Assembly (NCBI GenBank): GCA_944472135.2
Contig: OX235267.1
Location: 22,365,452 to 22,429,451, forward strand
Reading direction: 5' to 3'
From: Trichobilharzia regenti
Lineage: Eukaryota > Platyhelminthes > Trematoda > Strigeidida > Schistosomatidae
DNA length: 64,000 nt
In this document: piece after piece, positions 25,731-37,574 of the stretch
How the letters are laid out: each line of letters starts with the position of its first letter
How positions within the stretch are numbered: the first letter of the stretch is position 1
Notes under the pieces: model-generated
What the model saw: the letters and a program-made list of their open reading frames with translations, nothing else
Told to the model about the DNA's origin: nothing
The model's database searches: none
Program-made: the position numbers and the translations under genes

Positions 25731-25920
25731 TTTGATAAGATTAAACCTGAAACTGTGATTGCGGATTGGGACTAGACAGCTGTTTCATCTTAGTTTGGGA
25801 CATATAGGCATTACTTAGTCGCCGGGTGGGTAGGACGAAGCAGCTGTCCAGTTCTCCTTGCTAGTTTTTAATTCTTCTCTAACTGATATCAGTCTATGTA
25901 CAAACTTCAAACAAATCGAA
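25731..25920. mobile_element. Decayed W-type SINE palindrome
   Basis: A minus-strand hammerhead-derived block (25770-25805) is followed at once by a plus-strand one (25826-25860, GGACGAAGCAGCTGTCCAG) and a tail. Everything between the two, including the tRNA-like part, is gone. No flanking repeat was found. Confidence 0.5.
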
Positions 25921-26959
25921 TCCCTACAAAGATAGTTGAGTGTCCACTTGACAAATGTGAAGTGGGTGAGAATATGTACAAAAGGATCATGTAAGAGTGA
26001 TAATAATAAAGCGTTATTTCAGACAATTTTAGACAACACACAGTAGAGAAATTTTCAGCGTATTTAGTTCCAAAGCGTTTTCTTTTCACCCAAGATTTAC
26101 ATGTAAATTAATAATCTGAAGCATATCACGTGACATAGTGTTGTTAAATCTGAGGGGAGAACCAATTCTGTAAATTTTCTCTTCATTTCCTCATAAAATT
26201 GCAGTGTCTTGTTGAAAACTAATTAAATATGTGCACTAGTTCATGTAGTGAACATTTGATAAGAACTGTAGAAGAGTTGAAACATTCTGATGCTTGGAAA
26301 TTCCAGTAGTCCAGACGTTAAGGTAGACTACCGTATATTAGCATTGAATTATTTATTAAAAATAATAAAAGCGAACGATTAAGGAAGAGATTAAGACCAT
26401 GGGTGAATAAGAGACAGGACAGACTTTTCTTGTATACATTCACGGGCTGTATCGACGAATCGCCAGCGCCCTAGACATACAACAATGCCAAAACCTAACA
26501 CCCCGTGTACCACTCGGTTTCATCTTGTGGACAATTCTAAAAGAAATCTCTGGTGGCGCTTCGTGGTCTGAGTGTAATCGGTGCTCACGAATTGTCTTGC
26601 TGACCATGCCAGAGAGGGTTCACAGATGCCTTTGGAAAATGTGCCATTGTGTGGTCAGTATAACTGGTTTAAAGGCAACAAATGAATTTATAAAAGCCCA
26701 AAGCTGCAGTTCATTCTTCACATATTCATTTATCATCTGCCCACTGTACAAAATGGTCTGTAGCTCAAACGAAAGGAAAGCTTTTCTCGGTGATCTATTT
26801 TTTGGCTAAACTCGAAACTTCAGTGTAATTTCTGAACACGGTCTATTAAGTTTGGAGTCCCCAGTCAACCAACATCATGTGACGTTTTGCAAGTATCTTA
26901 AGATCGTTCTGTACATTTATTTAGGCTATACACAGCCGAACGACATAAACGATGGTTTT
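25921..26959. other. Unannotated sequence
   Basis: The frame at 26525-26809 is cysteine-rich but has no recognisable family or splice context. Nothing else was identified. Confidence 0.35.
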
Positions 26960-28065
26960 CGCTTTATTTAAATTCATAAAGCGGAATAAGTAGAAGAAGG
27001 TTCTGGGAAAGACAAGTGAAACAGAACAGGCCGCAATTAAGAGAGATGTCAGAACACTATATGAAATAACCAGTTTGCTATAAATAAAGGGATCAGCACA
27101 AATGAAGCCAATTAGACGCATTGAAGGGGGCCCAGTTGCCATAGAGGTGAGACAGAACAAACACCAGGATGATCACTTCATAGGACTCATGAATCGACCA
27201 TCACCTGCATGTCGTCCAGAAATACCGCCAAAAGTCTCGTAACTACCCATGAATTCTGACTGCCAACAATGCAGAGGTCTTGAAAGTAGCAAGGTTGCCG
27301 AAAGTAGGACCAAACGGAATTCCGCAGAATCAAGAGATGTCGGCTAGTATACTCTCGCCGATATATCAGAAGGCTTCATAGGAGGAAAGGTACCAACAGA
27401 TTTGAAGGGTGGTCATGTCTTCAACGCCTGAAACCCTTTCCTGAAAGAGGAGTAGAATCATGCTGTCATCCATCCGAAACACAATATTACGCGGTATCGT
27501 TCTGGAGAGACTAAACGATGCTCTGGATTGAAAGCCTTGCCCGAAACAGGCTGGATCATAGAAATAAAGTCCATGCGTAGATCATATCTCAGTACCACGC
27601 ATCATCAAATAGAATATGGAATGACAGTCAACTCTCTGGCCTAACTTCATCGACTTTGAAAAGGCCTTCGATAGCATGATTCGTGAAGTAAGCTGGAAAC
27701 TACTTCAACACTACATAGGGCACTACTGGGAAAATTTATACATCTTACCAGCTGGCTATATGATGTAATCATCTGCGAAGTGGTTCACAATAGAAAATTC
27801 AGTGAAGCCTCTGAAGTGAAGAAAACGATAAGACAAGGCTCTGTACTATCACTGATATTCTTGATTGCGATGGACTTGATTAAATATGCGGTAAGAGGAA
27901 CTTTGAGTGACATCACATACAAGGCCCTCCAGTAGAACCTAATGAAAAGAGATCAGTTGAATGTGTGGTCGTTGACATGGAGGACATCATGTGAGGAGGA
28001 AATGAAAGCTTGTGGAGACAAAAGCCGAATACTCAGTTGGGACTCAGGAAATGAATGAGAATGAT
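26960..28065 (+). mobile_element. RTE-B LINE, degraded middle portion
   Basis: Read across frames, this stretch gives a pre-RT block (LREMSE..YE), a gap-filled RT start, then FDFEKAFDS-like coding at 27653-27680 and sequence up to the region before the catalytic motif (about 27870). It then jumps to a short 3' piece with GTGAGGAGGAAATGAAAGC (27990-28008). The catalytic motif region is deleted. Many stops are present. Confidence 0.7.
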
Positions 28066-29551
28066 AATTGAAAAATTGAAGAACCATGTCGAGCACCCAA
28101 AGCTACTTAAAAACGAGTAGTTGTAGAATATAGTTGGTATGCTACTCAAAATTACAATCGTTTTTCAGAAAATAAATCTTCAGTAATTCCTTCCATCTAA
28201 ATACAGTTTCAAAGTTGTATCGGTAATGTGAATATTTAGTTATGTCAGTGGTTCAGGGGTGGAATCACTAATAATCATGCATGTGGCCAGGAATTTGATC
28301 TCTCACCTATCTGGCAGTGAGCTCTAGGAACATGGAAGGCTGGTTGTGCGGCTGAAGAAGACCCCAAAGCTTGACGCCCTATTTTCCATTCGGAAGGCAA
28401 AGGAATGAGAGCAGAACTTATAGCAGTTATAGGCTCGAAAAAAAATTCAGCAGTTAATTCATGTTCACAGTCAAATCGAAACAGCAGCGTTAAGAGACGT
28501 AAAAGTAATAATAATAATAATATTAAAATCGTCTATACGATTAACCAATCACAAATCGAATCAATGAATAACAACAGTACCTATTAAAAAAAATAGATAT
28601 AACACATAAACTTTAGTAAATCAGTCTTATAATCTCTCACAATAGCCATATCGGTCGAAAAAGATAGATAAATCATGAAGCAAAATTATTATTGAAAACA
28701 CTTTTGTATCCTCTAGTTATTATTATTATTATTCAGCATTAAGAATAGACACTGTAAAATCAGTAAGAGAGTAGGGAGCAGAGAGAGCAGAGTACAGTAG
28801 ACTCAACTGTTACGTATACTTCTTTTCTACTGTCTATTATAGGAAGCCAGTGATCAATCAATCAGTCAATCGATAAATATATAGACAGTAAGTAAGCAAA
28901 TATTATAATAATAAATTTTGAAAATAACTAATTATCGGCTTTAACAATACAGAGTCATATGGATGCAATCATTCGGCAAAACAAAAATAAGGAGAGTAAC
29001 AAAAACAGAAAACAACTGTGCATATATATATGTATGTATCTAGATGTAAAAATTATTATTATTTATTTATTTCGTCTCTAAAATGATAAATTTTTCTCAT
29101 GCTGATGACGTATACGCTTCTGAAAAAAACATTGAATAATTACGAACAACTTTAAAAAAAGAAAATGATTATTTCAATGCATGGAACCATTCAATGCTAC
29201 ATTGTTATTATGCTAGTTATTCCATCATGTGTGAATGAGATAGTAATTTCAGGAATGAAATTATATTCATTTCTGTCTACAGATTAACACTTTGTTAGTT
29301 AGAATGTGTATAAAGAGAGAGAGAAAAAGCATTCAGTACTTACTGATTAATTATAGCGTGTTAATTTATTTTTGTAAGAGAATGCAAAATGTACCCCCCC
29401 CTGCCCACCCCTGACACACACACACATACACACACACGTACTAAAGTATCAGTAATCCCACATACTATATCTGTAAAAACAACAGAGAAAAAAATACTGA
29501 TCTCACGTAAATTTCCATAGTTAATCGGGAAATTTTTGTTTTGGCACTTTT
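28066..29551. other. AT-rich sequence with decayed SINE traces
   Basis: A weak SINE-B-like trace lies at 28230-28410 (GTGGTTCAGGGGTGG..., a TTTGATCTC B-box remnant, GACGCCCTAT tail). The remainder has small AAT and ATT runs (28505-28520, 28720-28733), a C-run at 29393-29402 and a CA-rich patch at 29414-29440. No gene was seen. Confidence 0.4.
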
Positions 29552-29563
29552 ACAAGTTATTCA

Positions 29564-29875
29564 TGAGTTGATCACAGAATGATATCAATTAGCGAACCAT
29601 TGAAAACTACCACGGAGTACTGGATAGCTGCTGTTTCATCCTAGTTTTGGAATCATCGGCAGTACGCACCCAATGAATGGTATACGAGCTTTCCTTGTAA
29701 CTGGAAGGTCCTGGGTTCGAATCCCAGTGGGTGCGTACTCCCGATGATTCCCAAACTAGGATGAAACAGCAGCTGTCCAGTACTCCGTGATGGTTTTCAA
29801 TGGTTCTCTAACTGATATTGATCCGTGATCAACTCTTAAAAGCACAACTTACCCTTACAAACCAAACTATAGAAA
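29564..29875. mobile_element. W-type SINE palindromic composite with 12-bp TSD
   Basis: A minus-strand tail and hammerhead-derived block (29564 to about 29672) is fused directly to a plus-strand unit starting inside the tRNA-like region (about 29673-29875; B box GGTTCGAATCC near 29716). Flanks are ACAAGTTATTCA at 29552-29563 and 29876-29887. The ribozyme core in both arms has the CCGATGA change. Confidence 0.85.
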
Positions 29876-29889
29876 ACAAGTTATTCAAT

Positions 29890-30125
29890 TGAATCATCTG
29901 TAAAAGGATAGGAATAGTTTCACCAGCTAGGCCAGAAGTCTGGGTTCTATTCCCAGTCGAAACCATAGTAGTTAAAGCTTGCCTTGTTTTGCTAGCTGAT
30001 TGTAAGCCCAGAAAAGACCAGGAAGTTGGATGTGAGGCTAGCAACTCCATTCACTTAAGAAACAACAGGTCTACTGGATGGAACTTCAGAGCATGAATTC
30101 ACACGTTCCACTCAAAAAGCGAGAA
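29890..30125 (+). mobile_element. SINE-B, old copy
   Basis: B box remnant GGGTTCTATTCCCAG near 29942, then the SINE-B body order (TGTGAGGCTAGCAACTCC near 30030, a GAACTTCAGAGC block, a GTTCCACTC tail near 30105). Confidence 0.55.
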
Positions 30126-30259
30126 AGCATAAATGAACGGAGGCCACTAGAGATTTTTGAAAAAAAAATTGTACTGAAATGCTGTAATCTGTTTAGTTGA
30201 TCACATTGATGGTTCATACCAATCAGTTCCACCTATGATATTAATTGATGATGACGATG
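30126..30259. other. Unannotated spacer
   Basis: Short AT-rich sequence before an RTE copy. Confidence 0.3.
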
Positions 30260-30848
30260 GTGTGGTGATGACGGGCAATGAGGAAACAGGCATAAAATGG
30301 ACTCATACAAAAAAGAACTTGGAGGATCTGGAATTCGCCAATGATGATATATGTCTGATTTCCCAAAAACTGGAAGATATGCAAGTGAGAAGCAACAAGC
30401 TGGCGATAGAAGAAGCATCAAAGATAAGACCTTCTTCAGGCGAACACAGATAAAACAGAGGTAGGTGATGAAGATTCTTGGCCAACACCAACAGGAACAA
30501 CAACAACAACAGACAACAATCAGCCAGCATAAATGGGAGGAACCTGAAAGAAACAACCTCCATCACCTACCTACCCACCTGCCTGGGAAGGGATTGGCCA
30601 TACTCTGAGGAAACCATCAAGTGAGTGACATCACTAGACAAGCCATCGCTCGAGTGGAACCCGAAAGGGAATCGGCGAGTTGGTCGTCAGTGTGAGGGTG
30701 ACTTGGAGGAGGTCATGTGAGGAGGAGATGAAAGCATGTGGGGAGACTTGGAGCGGGGTGAAAAAGTTGGCAGAAAACCGAAGGCAATGGAGATGCACAG
30801 CTGAAGCCCCATGTTCCTCTAGGAATCAAAGGATAAAATAATAATAAT
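30260..30848 (+). mobile_element. RTE-A LINE with internal deletion
   Basis: Matches the 3' part of RTE-A, but about 350 bases are missing between the CCTACCCACCTGCCTGGGAAG block (near 30590) and the GATTGGCCATACTCTGAGG block (30592-30612). The FANDD catalytic motif with its extra codon is present near 30336-30350, as in the other RTE-A copies. It ends with a degenerate shared tail and (AAT)n at about 30838-30850. Confidence 0.8.
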
Positions 30849-31584
30849 AATATGGTGTGGTGTGACATCACCTGATGATGAAATGTTTGTATTTAGAAAA
30901 CTATACACCTTGTACAGTGCAGTTCCATGGCCAAAGAATAGGATCTGAATTTAGAGCAACATTTGAAGTTACAGCCTGGATATTAAATGTAGGAGTCAAA
31001 AAATCACTAATTATGTTCACAGTGAGAATTCAACTGATGACTTGTCAGTCAGTAGCGTATATGCTACATTTTTGCTGTTCACTTTAGGCGATGAAATTCA
31101 TCGTTTCGAAGAGCAGTCATCATGGAATCTAAATAACTGGTGAGGACGTTACAAATACTTACCTTAAAAGTCTATCACCGTATACTGCAATAATTATAAA
31201 GCTGAAACTAGGCAGAAATTTCAGTTCGAGCAGATTTATTGATAAACTGTTACGGATAAGAAGACGACCACAAGCCAACAGTGATAGAATGGATGTTTCT
31301 TTAGAGCTTATATTCTTTCAGTGCACTCTTAGTTATGCAAGTAATCGACCACGGTGGTGTATGTTTCTCAACTTTTATATATGTCAGGTGAAGTACTTAA
31401 CGGTTATACTGAATTCACTCAGGTAACTGACTGCTGGTTGGCACTTGTAAACTGACAACATTAGCTTCGAAACCTTATGAAATCGTGAACTTACCCTCCT
31501 GAAGAACTTAACATCCAAGCTATTAGTGATATCCGTTTACAGTGAACTTTTTCTTAAACAGATATATTTCATAGTTTACATCGA
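30849..31584. other. Unannotated sequence
   Basis: The frame 30875-31087 has no recognised family. Nothing else was seen. Confidence 0.35.
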
Positions 31585-31805
31585 AGTCAATGGCTCACTG
31601 GTAGAATGCTCAATTCAATTCAGTTCAATTCCAGGCTGACGTATTCCTAAATCTTGACTAGTTTCTTAGCTTGTAATGGACCAGAGAAAGAAGGAAGAGT
31701 AGGCGTTAGGCTAGAAACCTCTAGTGTGTAAAAACAACAATACAGCTACTGAAACTTTAAAGCTTCGAGCTTGAAGTTCTATATTCCAGTCAGAATAAAA
31801 AGGAA
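31585..31805 (+). mobile_element. SINE-B, old copy
   Basis: Degraded head (TGGCTCACTGGTAGAATGCTC, TTCAATTCCAGGCTGACG), body blocks and a GAAGTTCTATATTCC tail near 31772. The order matches better SINE-B copies. Confidence 0.6.
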
Positions 31806-32534
31806 CGAAGAAAATAGTTGGAATAAATAGAAATGGATAAATTTGAACAGAAATATACAAACTGGTCACTAATGTATACAAACTATAAAAATATTTTCTC
31901 TAGATAATTTTACTATCTTTTTCTTTTCTGAACAAAGTTTAAGATGCGTGATCAATATTTCAAAAATCAAAACATTTTTCTACACTCTTACGTGAACAAC
32001 CATCTATTTATTATTCAATAGAAGATCAAGGCTGAACCATTTAAAAAATTATAAACGTCTACATATTTATTGAGGTTGCGTCATAAAACATTATGAATGA
32101 TGATGAAAGTAAGTTAAAAGGTATATAAAAGTCTAACAAGTTATTTAATTATCTCTAGGTGTCTGAAGGTACTGACTACGTGACTTATGAAAGAAGGTTA
32201 AATAGAGCAAGTAAAGACCAAACTGACAGCAATAACAGTGAAGTAATTAAAAGACAATGAATTCAGGGGTCATATTTGTGTAATGATGCGATTTATTTTA
32301 AAGTTAATTTATTTCAGTGACCTAAATCACATAGAATATGGACGAGAATTTATGACAAATTAACATTTTAACGTGTGTGCGTGTGCATGTCAAGATGGAT
32401 CACTAGACAGATAATGCGTGAGCACTTCTCAAAATAGACATCTGTATGGTATTTTTTGTTCTTTTGTAGTTCTCTAACTTATATCTACTTTTGTGGTAAT
32501 CAGAACTGTAATAATAAAGAAATTACATTGATAG
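31806..32534. other. Unannotated AT-rich sequence
   Basis: No coding, RNA or repeat signal was recognised. Confidence 0.4.
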
Positions 32535-32755
32535 GGTGCGTCGGGAGCACAGCGGTAAAATGATCGCCAACCGAATTGGTGGTTCGGGATTCGGTCCCCA
32601 GCAGACGCACTCTTTTACCTCACTAAGCCAGTGATAAGACTGGTAAAAAAAAGAGGGTTGGGCGTGACGCTAGCAACTTCATCTAATTAAAATAAACACC
32701 ACTGCTATAATAGAAAAGATTTGTAACTCAGGTGGATGATTTGGAATTGATAGTG

Positions 32756-32822
32756 TTCTCTGAACTCCTTGGTTTAATTGCGGAGCTTTCATCGTCTTTC
32801 TGGACGACATCTTCAGCACAGT
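32756..32822 (-). ncRNA. Hammerhead-like motif in PLE left arm
   Basis: Minus strand: CTGAAGA core from 32816, a helix II hairpin GTCGTC/GACGAT, GAAA, helix III AGCTCC with GGAGTT around an A-rich loop, and a UUC cleavage triplet ending at 32762. One extra U sits between the core and helix II, and helix I is weak, so cleavage is uncertain. Confidence 0.45.
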
Positions 32823-32915
32823 ATTTAGGATAAAGTGAAATGATTTAAATTTCTTCATGAGTCTCCCGGTAACCATCTTTAGATATTTATTGACCGTTTT
32901 CTATTGATTGGGATT

Positions 32916-33400
32916 TTAAACTTTCTGATCACCTGATTTACTTCTTATTAGTTGGTATATTTCATCTATATTAACGTGTTTATTAATTGCGTTTTCATTT
33001 GAGTACCAGGCTTCTAGGAATTCCCTGACAGTTTTGGTGTTTCCTCTGTTTAAGATTTTGACATTATCCCAATCAAATTGATGTCCATGATCGTCTGAAT
33101 GTATTGATACTAAAGAATTTATATCATGTCTTTTCACGGCTGATTTGTGTTCCTGGATTCTTATTCGAAGGGGACGCCCACTTTGGCCGATGTAATGTTT
33201 GTTACAGTTCACACAATTTACTTTGTAAATGGTGTTAATTTTATCTCCCTTTTCTATCGGATCTTTTGGTTTGCATAAGATAGAATTAAGCGATTCAGCT
33301 GGTTTGTGTGCTACATCTATATCAAACGGTTTCATTATTCTAGCCGTTATTTCAGAGATGTTTCTGATATATGGTAGGATGAATTGCTTTTTGGTCTTTG
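32916..33400 (-). pseudogene. Penelope-like polyprotein C-terminus with GIY-YIG domain
   Basis: Continuous minus-strand frame from the arm junction (about 33400) to a TAA at 32916. The start is truncated; an internal ATG lies at 33335. It reads a linker (ILPYIRNISEITARI), then IYKVNCVNCNKHYIGQSGR, then RIQEH. These are the GIY-like segment, a CX2C pair and the YIG motif of the PLE endonuclease. The C-terminal part has REFLEAWYSNENAINKHVNI. The RT domain is absent because of 5' truncation, so this cannot work alone. It belongs to the same broad PLE group as 55.3 kb (CX2C before YIG), and differs from the 2.4, 40.8 and 48.8 kb group. Confidence 0.85.
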
Positions 33401-33670
33401 GTGATGGACATCAATTCGATTGGGATAATGTCAAAATCTTAAACAGAGGAAACACCAAAACTACCAGGGAATTCCTAGAAGCCTGGTACTCAAATGAAAA
33501 CGCAATTAATAAACACGTTAATATAGATGAAATATACCAACTAATAAGAAGTAAATCAGGTGATCAGAAAGTTTAAAATCCCAATCAATAGAAAACGGTC
33601 AATAAATATCTAAAGATGGTTACCGGGAGACTCATGAAGAAATTTAAATCATTTCACTTTATCCTAAATA

Positions 33671-33740
33671 CTGTGCTGAAGATGTCGTCCAGAAAGACGA
33701 TGAAAGCTCCGCAATTAAACCAAGGAGTTCAGAGAACACT
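33671..33740 (+). ncRNA. Hammerhead-like motif in PLE right arm
   Basis: Plus-strand counterpart of the left-arm motif: core CTGAAGA 33676-33682, helix II hairpin, GAAA 33702-33705, helix III AGCTCC 33705-33710 with GGAGTT 33724-33729, C17 at 33730. It has the same extra U and weak helix I. Confidence 0.45.
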
Positions 33741-33835
33741 ATCAATTCCAAAACACCACTGCTACCGAAACTTCAAGCCTGTAGCTTGAAGCCCTATACT
33801 CTACTCGGAACTCAGAGAAATAAAATAAATAATAG

Positions 33836-34139
33836 TGTGGTGAGAGCAGGCTGCTAGCCAATTGGTAGACATTAATTTATGTGAATGTCTAGGCCAATAA
33901 TATTGGCCGTGAGAAATTACGAACAAGGCTGATGCAACAACCAATCACAGCAGACTTAACGTGGGCAAATAAGATTCGCAGATATGTGGCTTAACTTTGC
34001 GAGAAACCAGAAAAAAACAATCAGAAGACTGTGTTTGTCTGCTTGAATAAGCTATAATAATGTACATGAAATATATATAAATACGTGCTGATTTCCGTAA
34101 TAAACGATCTGTTGCCGGCCCTTGTCTTCTGCTGTTACA
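33836..34139 (+). mobile_element. Solo LTR of the gypsy family
   Basis: 304 bp, from TGTGGTGAGAGCAGG to GCTGTTACA, on the plus strand. It matches the intact element's LTR with moderate divergence and several small indels. No internal sequence is present. Flanks are ATAG (33832-33835) and ATTG (34140-34143), a possible but imperfect 4-bp target duplication. It was inserted at the tail of the split SINE-B. Confidence 0.9.
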
Positions 34140-34834
34140 ATTGTAAAACAATACACTGATAGTAAGGAGAATGTTACGGCTATAGTAAAATAAACAACTA
34201 TGTGTACTAACTGCGTTTATTGAAATACTGAGAAGTGTACAGATTTTATTAGGTGCAGGTTACTTTGGTCTCATTTTAACCCACTTTTTGCAATCGGCTT
34301 TAGAGATAACTATTAATTAAAATTCGGTAAATTCCTATTTGTTTCTCACTGTCCTTTTTTATATTTAAACATGACAAAGTTATAAAATATTCACTTTGAA
34401 AAGGTGGGACTTTATGCTTTACATTTGATGTCTAGACACACTTCTATTACCAAATGCATTGAGCTGAATATTTTAATTTGCCAAACTTCGTAATGAAATT
34501 AACACTAAAGACTTTGCATACAAGTATAATAGAAGATTCCCGATTAACTCATTTAGCTAAGAGAAACCATAGAAAATAAACCATGCAACTCAACTTGCAG
34601 TCTTCACCATCGTTTGAAAAAGACACAACCTCATTGCTTATGACGAACGTAATTAAAGATTCCCTATGAATTTTCATTAGATAGGTAACATTATTTTAAG
34701 ATAGAGATTCAGTAATTATAAGTATCCACACCGTAGACATTAATAATTTTCTGGAATAATTTGAGCGCCGAGTCACACTGGATCATTATAAATTTTCAGG
34801 AATCAGTTTGTAGTAAATCTTTTTGTTTCATCCA
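34140..34834. other. Unannotated AT-rich sequence
   Basis: No feature was recognised. Confidence 0.4.
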
Positions 34835-35950
34835 ACAGTTATACGACAGTGCTGCATGACAAGTAATCCACAACGGAAAACTTACAGAAGCCTTCGAAGT
34901 GAGGACGGGAGTAAGACAAGTTGGCTGTCTACTATCGCCAATGATTTTCCTGATTGCAGTAGATTGGATAATGAGACAGACAACAGGCAATGAAGAAACA
35001 GGCATAAAATGGACTCACACAAAATCAACTTGGAGGATCTGGACTTCGCCAATGATGATATATGTCTGATTTCCCACAAACTGGAAGATATGCAAGTGAG
35101 AAGCAACAAGCTGGCGATGGAAGAAGCATCAAAGATAAGACCTCCTTCAGGCGAACACAGATAAAACAGAGGTAGGTGATGAAGATTCCTGGCCAACACC
35201 AACAGGAACAACAACAACAACAGACAACAATCAGCCAGCATAAATGGGAGGAACCTGAAAGAAACAACCTCCATCACCTACCTACCCACCTACCTGGGAA
35301 GCATCGTTTCAACTACAGGTCAACGGAACTGACAAAGATATCAAAGCCAGAATCGGAAAAGCAAGACAAGTTTTCATCACTCCCAAGTCTGTGTGGAGTT
35401 CAACAGCACTAATCAGCATCAGAAATAAGATCCGGATCTTCAACTCCAATGTGAAGTCAGTCAGTGCTACTTACTATACGGATCAGAGACTTGGCCAGCG
35501 CGTCATAAACAGCATCTCAAACAAACTTCAGACCTTCATTAACAGTTGTCTTCGCTCAATACCACTCAAGATCAGATGGCCGGCCAGAAACGATCAGCAA
35601 CAGGGATCTCTCGCAGTGAGCGAACTAACTCAGCAGGAATCGATTGTGCAAGAAGAAATGGAGAAGGCAGGAAGAAATGGAGATGGATTGGCTGGCCATA
35701 CTCTGAGGAAGCCATCAAGTGAGTGACATCACTAGACAAGCCATCGCTCGAGTGGAACCCGAAAGGGAATCGGCGAGTTGGTCGTCAGTGTGAGGGTGAC
35801 TTGGAGGAGGTCATGTGAGGAGGAGATGAAAGCATGTGGGGAGACTTAGAGCGGGGTGAAAAAGTTGGCAGAAAACCGAAGGCAATGGAGATGCACAGCT
35901 GAAGCCCCATGTTCCTCTAGGAATTAAAAGATACAATAATAATAATAAAT
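34835..35950 (+). mobile_element. RTE-A LINE, 5'-truncated copy
   Basis: Starts inside RT (CATCCAACAGTTATACGACA block, 34840) and runs to the shared tail (CTGAAGCCCCATGTTCCTCT near 35899), followed by (AAT)n. It shares with copies at 1, 23 and 46 kb the 2-base excess at GACAAGTTGGCTG (34916-34928), the FANDD motif (near 35047), and the frame break before the GGTAGGTGATG block. It is very close to the 46.4-47.4 kb copy. Its 5' sequence differs enough that this looks like two insertions, not one duplicated segment. Confidence 0.85.
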
Positions 35951-35959
35951 GTGTTCGTT

Positions 35960-36328
35960 TCAGGTTAGACCACGGAATTGTATCAATTAGAGAACCATTG
36001 AAACCAGGGAGTGCTGGACAGCTGTTTTGTCGTAGTTTGGGAGTCATCGCCAGTACCTACTCACCGGAGTTCTGATGCTCGCTAGTGACCGGATATAAGA
36101 CAAAGCTGCCTGCAGTTCTAGTAAGAAGTCGTGACCAGTGGGGTCCATCCGGTTGGGATGAGGAGTGAGTTCCCAACGATGACATTGGTAGGTGGTCGTG
36201 CTAAAATCCCACATTGGTAGAAGTTAGAGTTTATGAACTAGCCATTTAATCGGATCCCGGTGGCTGAATGACACGCAAGCTTGCCTTGTAACCAGAAGGT
36301 CCTGGGTTCGAAACACAGTGGGTAATTG
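35960..36328. mobile_element. W-type SINE mosaic
   Basis: A minus-strand tail and hammerhead-derived block (35970-36060, core altered to GCGATGA) is followed by the upstream SINE region (ATGCTCGCTAGTGACC near 36083) and then a plus-strand tRNA-like part with B box GGGTTCGAAAC near 36305. The order is another inverted arrangement. A flanking repeat was not found. Confidence 0.55.
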
Positions 36329-36334
36329 TAAATT

Positions 36335-36890
36335 ATTTAAAATATTGCCAGCGTGTTTAGGAAAAAAACATCAACTTGAAAATCTATAGACAGAATCCAC
36401 AAAGTTGGCAGAAGAAGCATCAGCGAAGACAGAACTACAAGTGTTCATAGAAAAGACAGTTATCTAACCAACAACAACAACAAGAACCAATCCAATTAAC
36501 GGCTGAAGTCAAAAGGAAGTCGTATGTTTCAACAGCTGTTTTCGCTTCCTACTAAAGAACAGATGGCCAGGAAAGATTGAGAAAAAGGAAGTCTAGCAAT
36601 TAACCAACCAAGAAACTGTTGCTCAAAACATATACAGGATAGAATGGAGATGTATTGGATACACCCAGGAGACCAGTGAGTGCCAGGTCTTCAAATGGAA
36701 CCCATATAGAAAGCAACAAGTTGGGCATGTATCCGAGGTTGATATGAAGGAGGCATTGTCCGCATCAGATGAAGGCTTATGACCAGTCGAGGAAACAATT
36801 GAAGAGGACTATAGAAAACAGTATGAAATGAAAACTCGCTGATGAAACTCTGTGTTCCACTCGGAACCCAGTGGAATAGTAATAACACTG
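36335..36890 (+). mobile_element. RTE-B LINE 3' fragment
   Basis: The post-catalytic RT part (a GGCAGAAGAAGCATCAGC block near 36405) and C-terminal coding remnants with AGAATGGAGATGTATTGGAT near 36641. It ends with a degenerate tail GTGTTCCACTCGGAACCCAG and AATAGTAATAA near 36850-36885. Frames are broken repeatedly. Confidence 0.7.
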
Positions 36891-37477
36891 AACGACTGAG
36901 AATAAGAGGTGGTTAGACAAATGTGAACGAAGTTGCTTTCTTCCAAGTTTATGATTCTTCATCAACGAACACTGATAATAATAATAATTCAAGTTGGCTT
37001 GTAAAGAACGATATCTGAAACCAGCTGAAGAACTGACAGTTCATCATTCTCAACAAGCAACTAATTCTTGATAGACTATAAATGCCATGCAGTGTCATTC
37101 AAGGGTACGTTACACAACGAAAAAATATTCAAGAGATGCTTAGGCTATATATAAAGTGATGTGTCAGAAATGCAAGTTAAGTGTATGTCAAAAGTTTCTG
37201 CCCAGTTTTTGAGTTTTAGCGTATACATTTCTATCAATTTTGTAATTCTTAAGAAGAAGTTTGTTTACACTAAAGGTTTATGCATTATTAAAGATAGCAT
37301 CAAATAGAGTGCCTATATCAACAACAGTCAATCTAAAAAGTTATTTTTGCATCACTAATGCACGTGTCTAAGTTACTTTATAAATGTCTATTCAAGGGGT
37401 AAGTTTGGATTGGCCCAATTGTAGATGGCATAGAATTTATCTCCTAATATCTAGAATTCGACTACACATACACATAC

Positions 37478-37478
<1 letters not shown>
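36891..37478. other. Unannotated sequence
   Basis: Nothing recognised. Confidence 0.35.

Positions 37479-37573
<95 letters not shown>
37479..37573. repeat. (TA)n microsatellite
   Basis: About 95 bp of TA repeat with one TT phase break near 37527-37529. Confidence 0.95.

Positions 37574-37574
<1 letters not shown>

Larger units (their letters stand above)
32708..33750. mobile_element. Penelope-like palindromic insertion, 14-bp TSD
   Basis: Inverted arms of about 345 bp (32743 to about 33090 and about 33402-33749) surround a unique centre of roughly 310 bp. The minus-strand orientation carries the GIY-YIG coding end and 3' UTR; the right arm is an inverted copy of that terminal part, including 57 coding residues. 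Direct repeats AAACACCACTGCTA lie at 32694-32707 and 33751-33764. 35 bp at the left end (32708-32742) are outside the inverted arms. Each arm carries a hammerhead-like motif. Confidence 0.85.
32535..33825 (+). mobile_element. SINE-B split by a Penelope-like insertion
   Basis: The SINE head and body run from 32535 to 32707 (GGTGCGTCGGGAGCACAGCG, a B-box remnant near 32585, the TAAGCCAGTGATAAGACTGG block). The sequence resumes at 33751 with AAACACCACTGCTACCGAAA and ends at about 33825 with the GAAGCCCTATACTC tail and AAATAAAT. The intervening 32708-33750 is a PLE unit; the 14 bp AAACACCACTGCTA are present on both sides. Confidence 0.85.
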
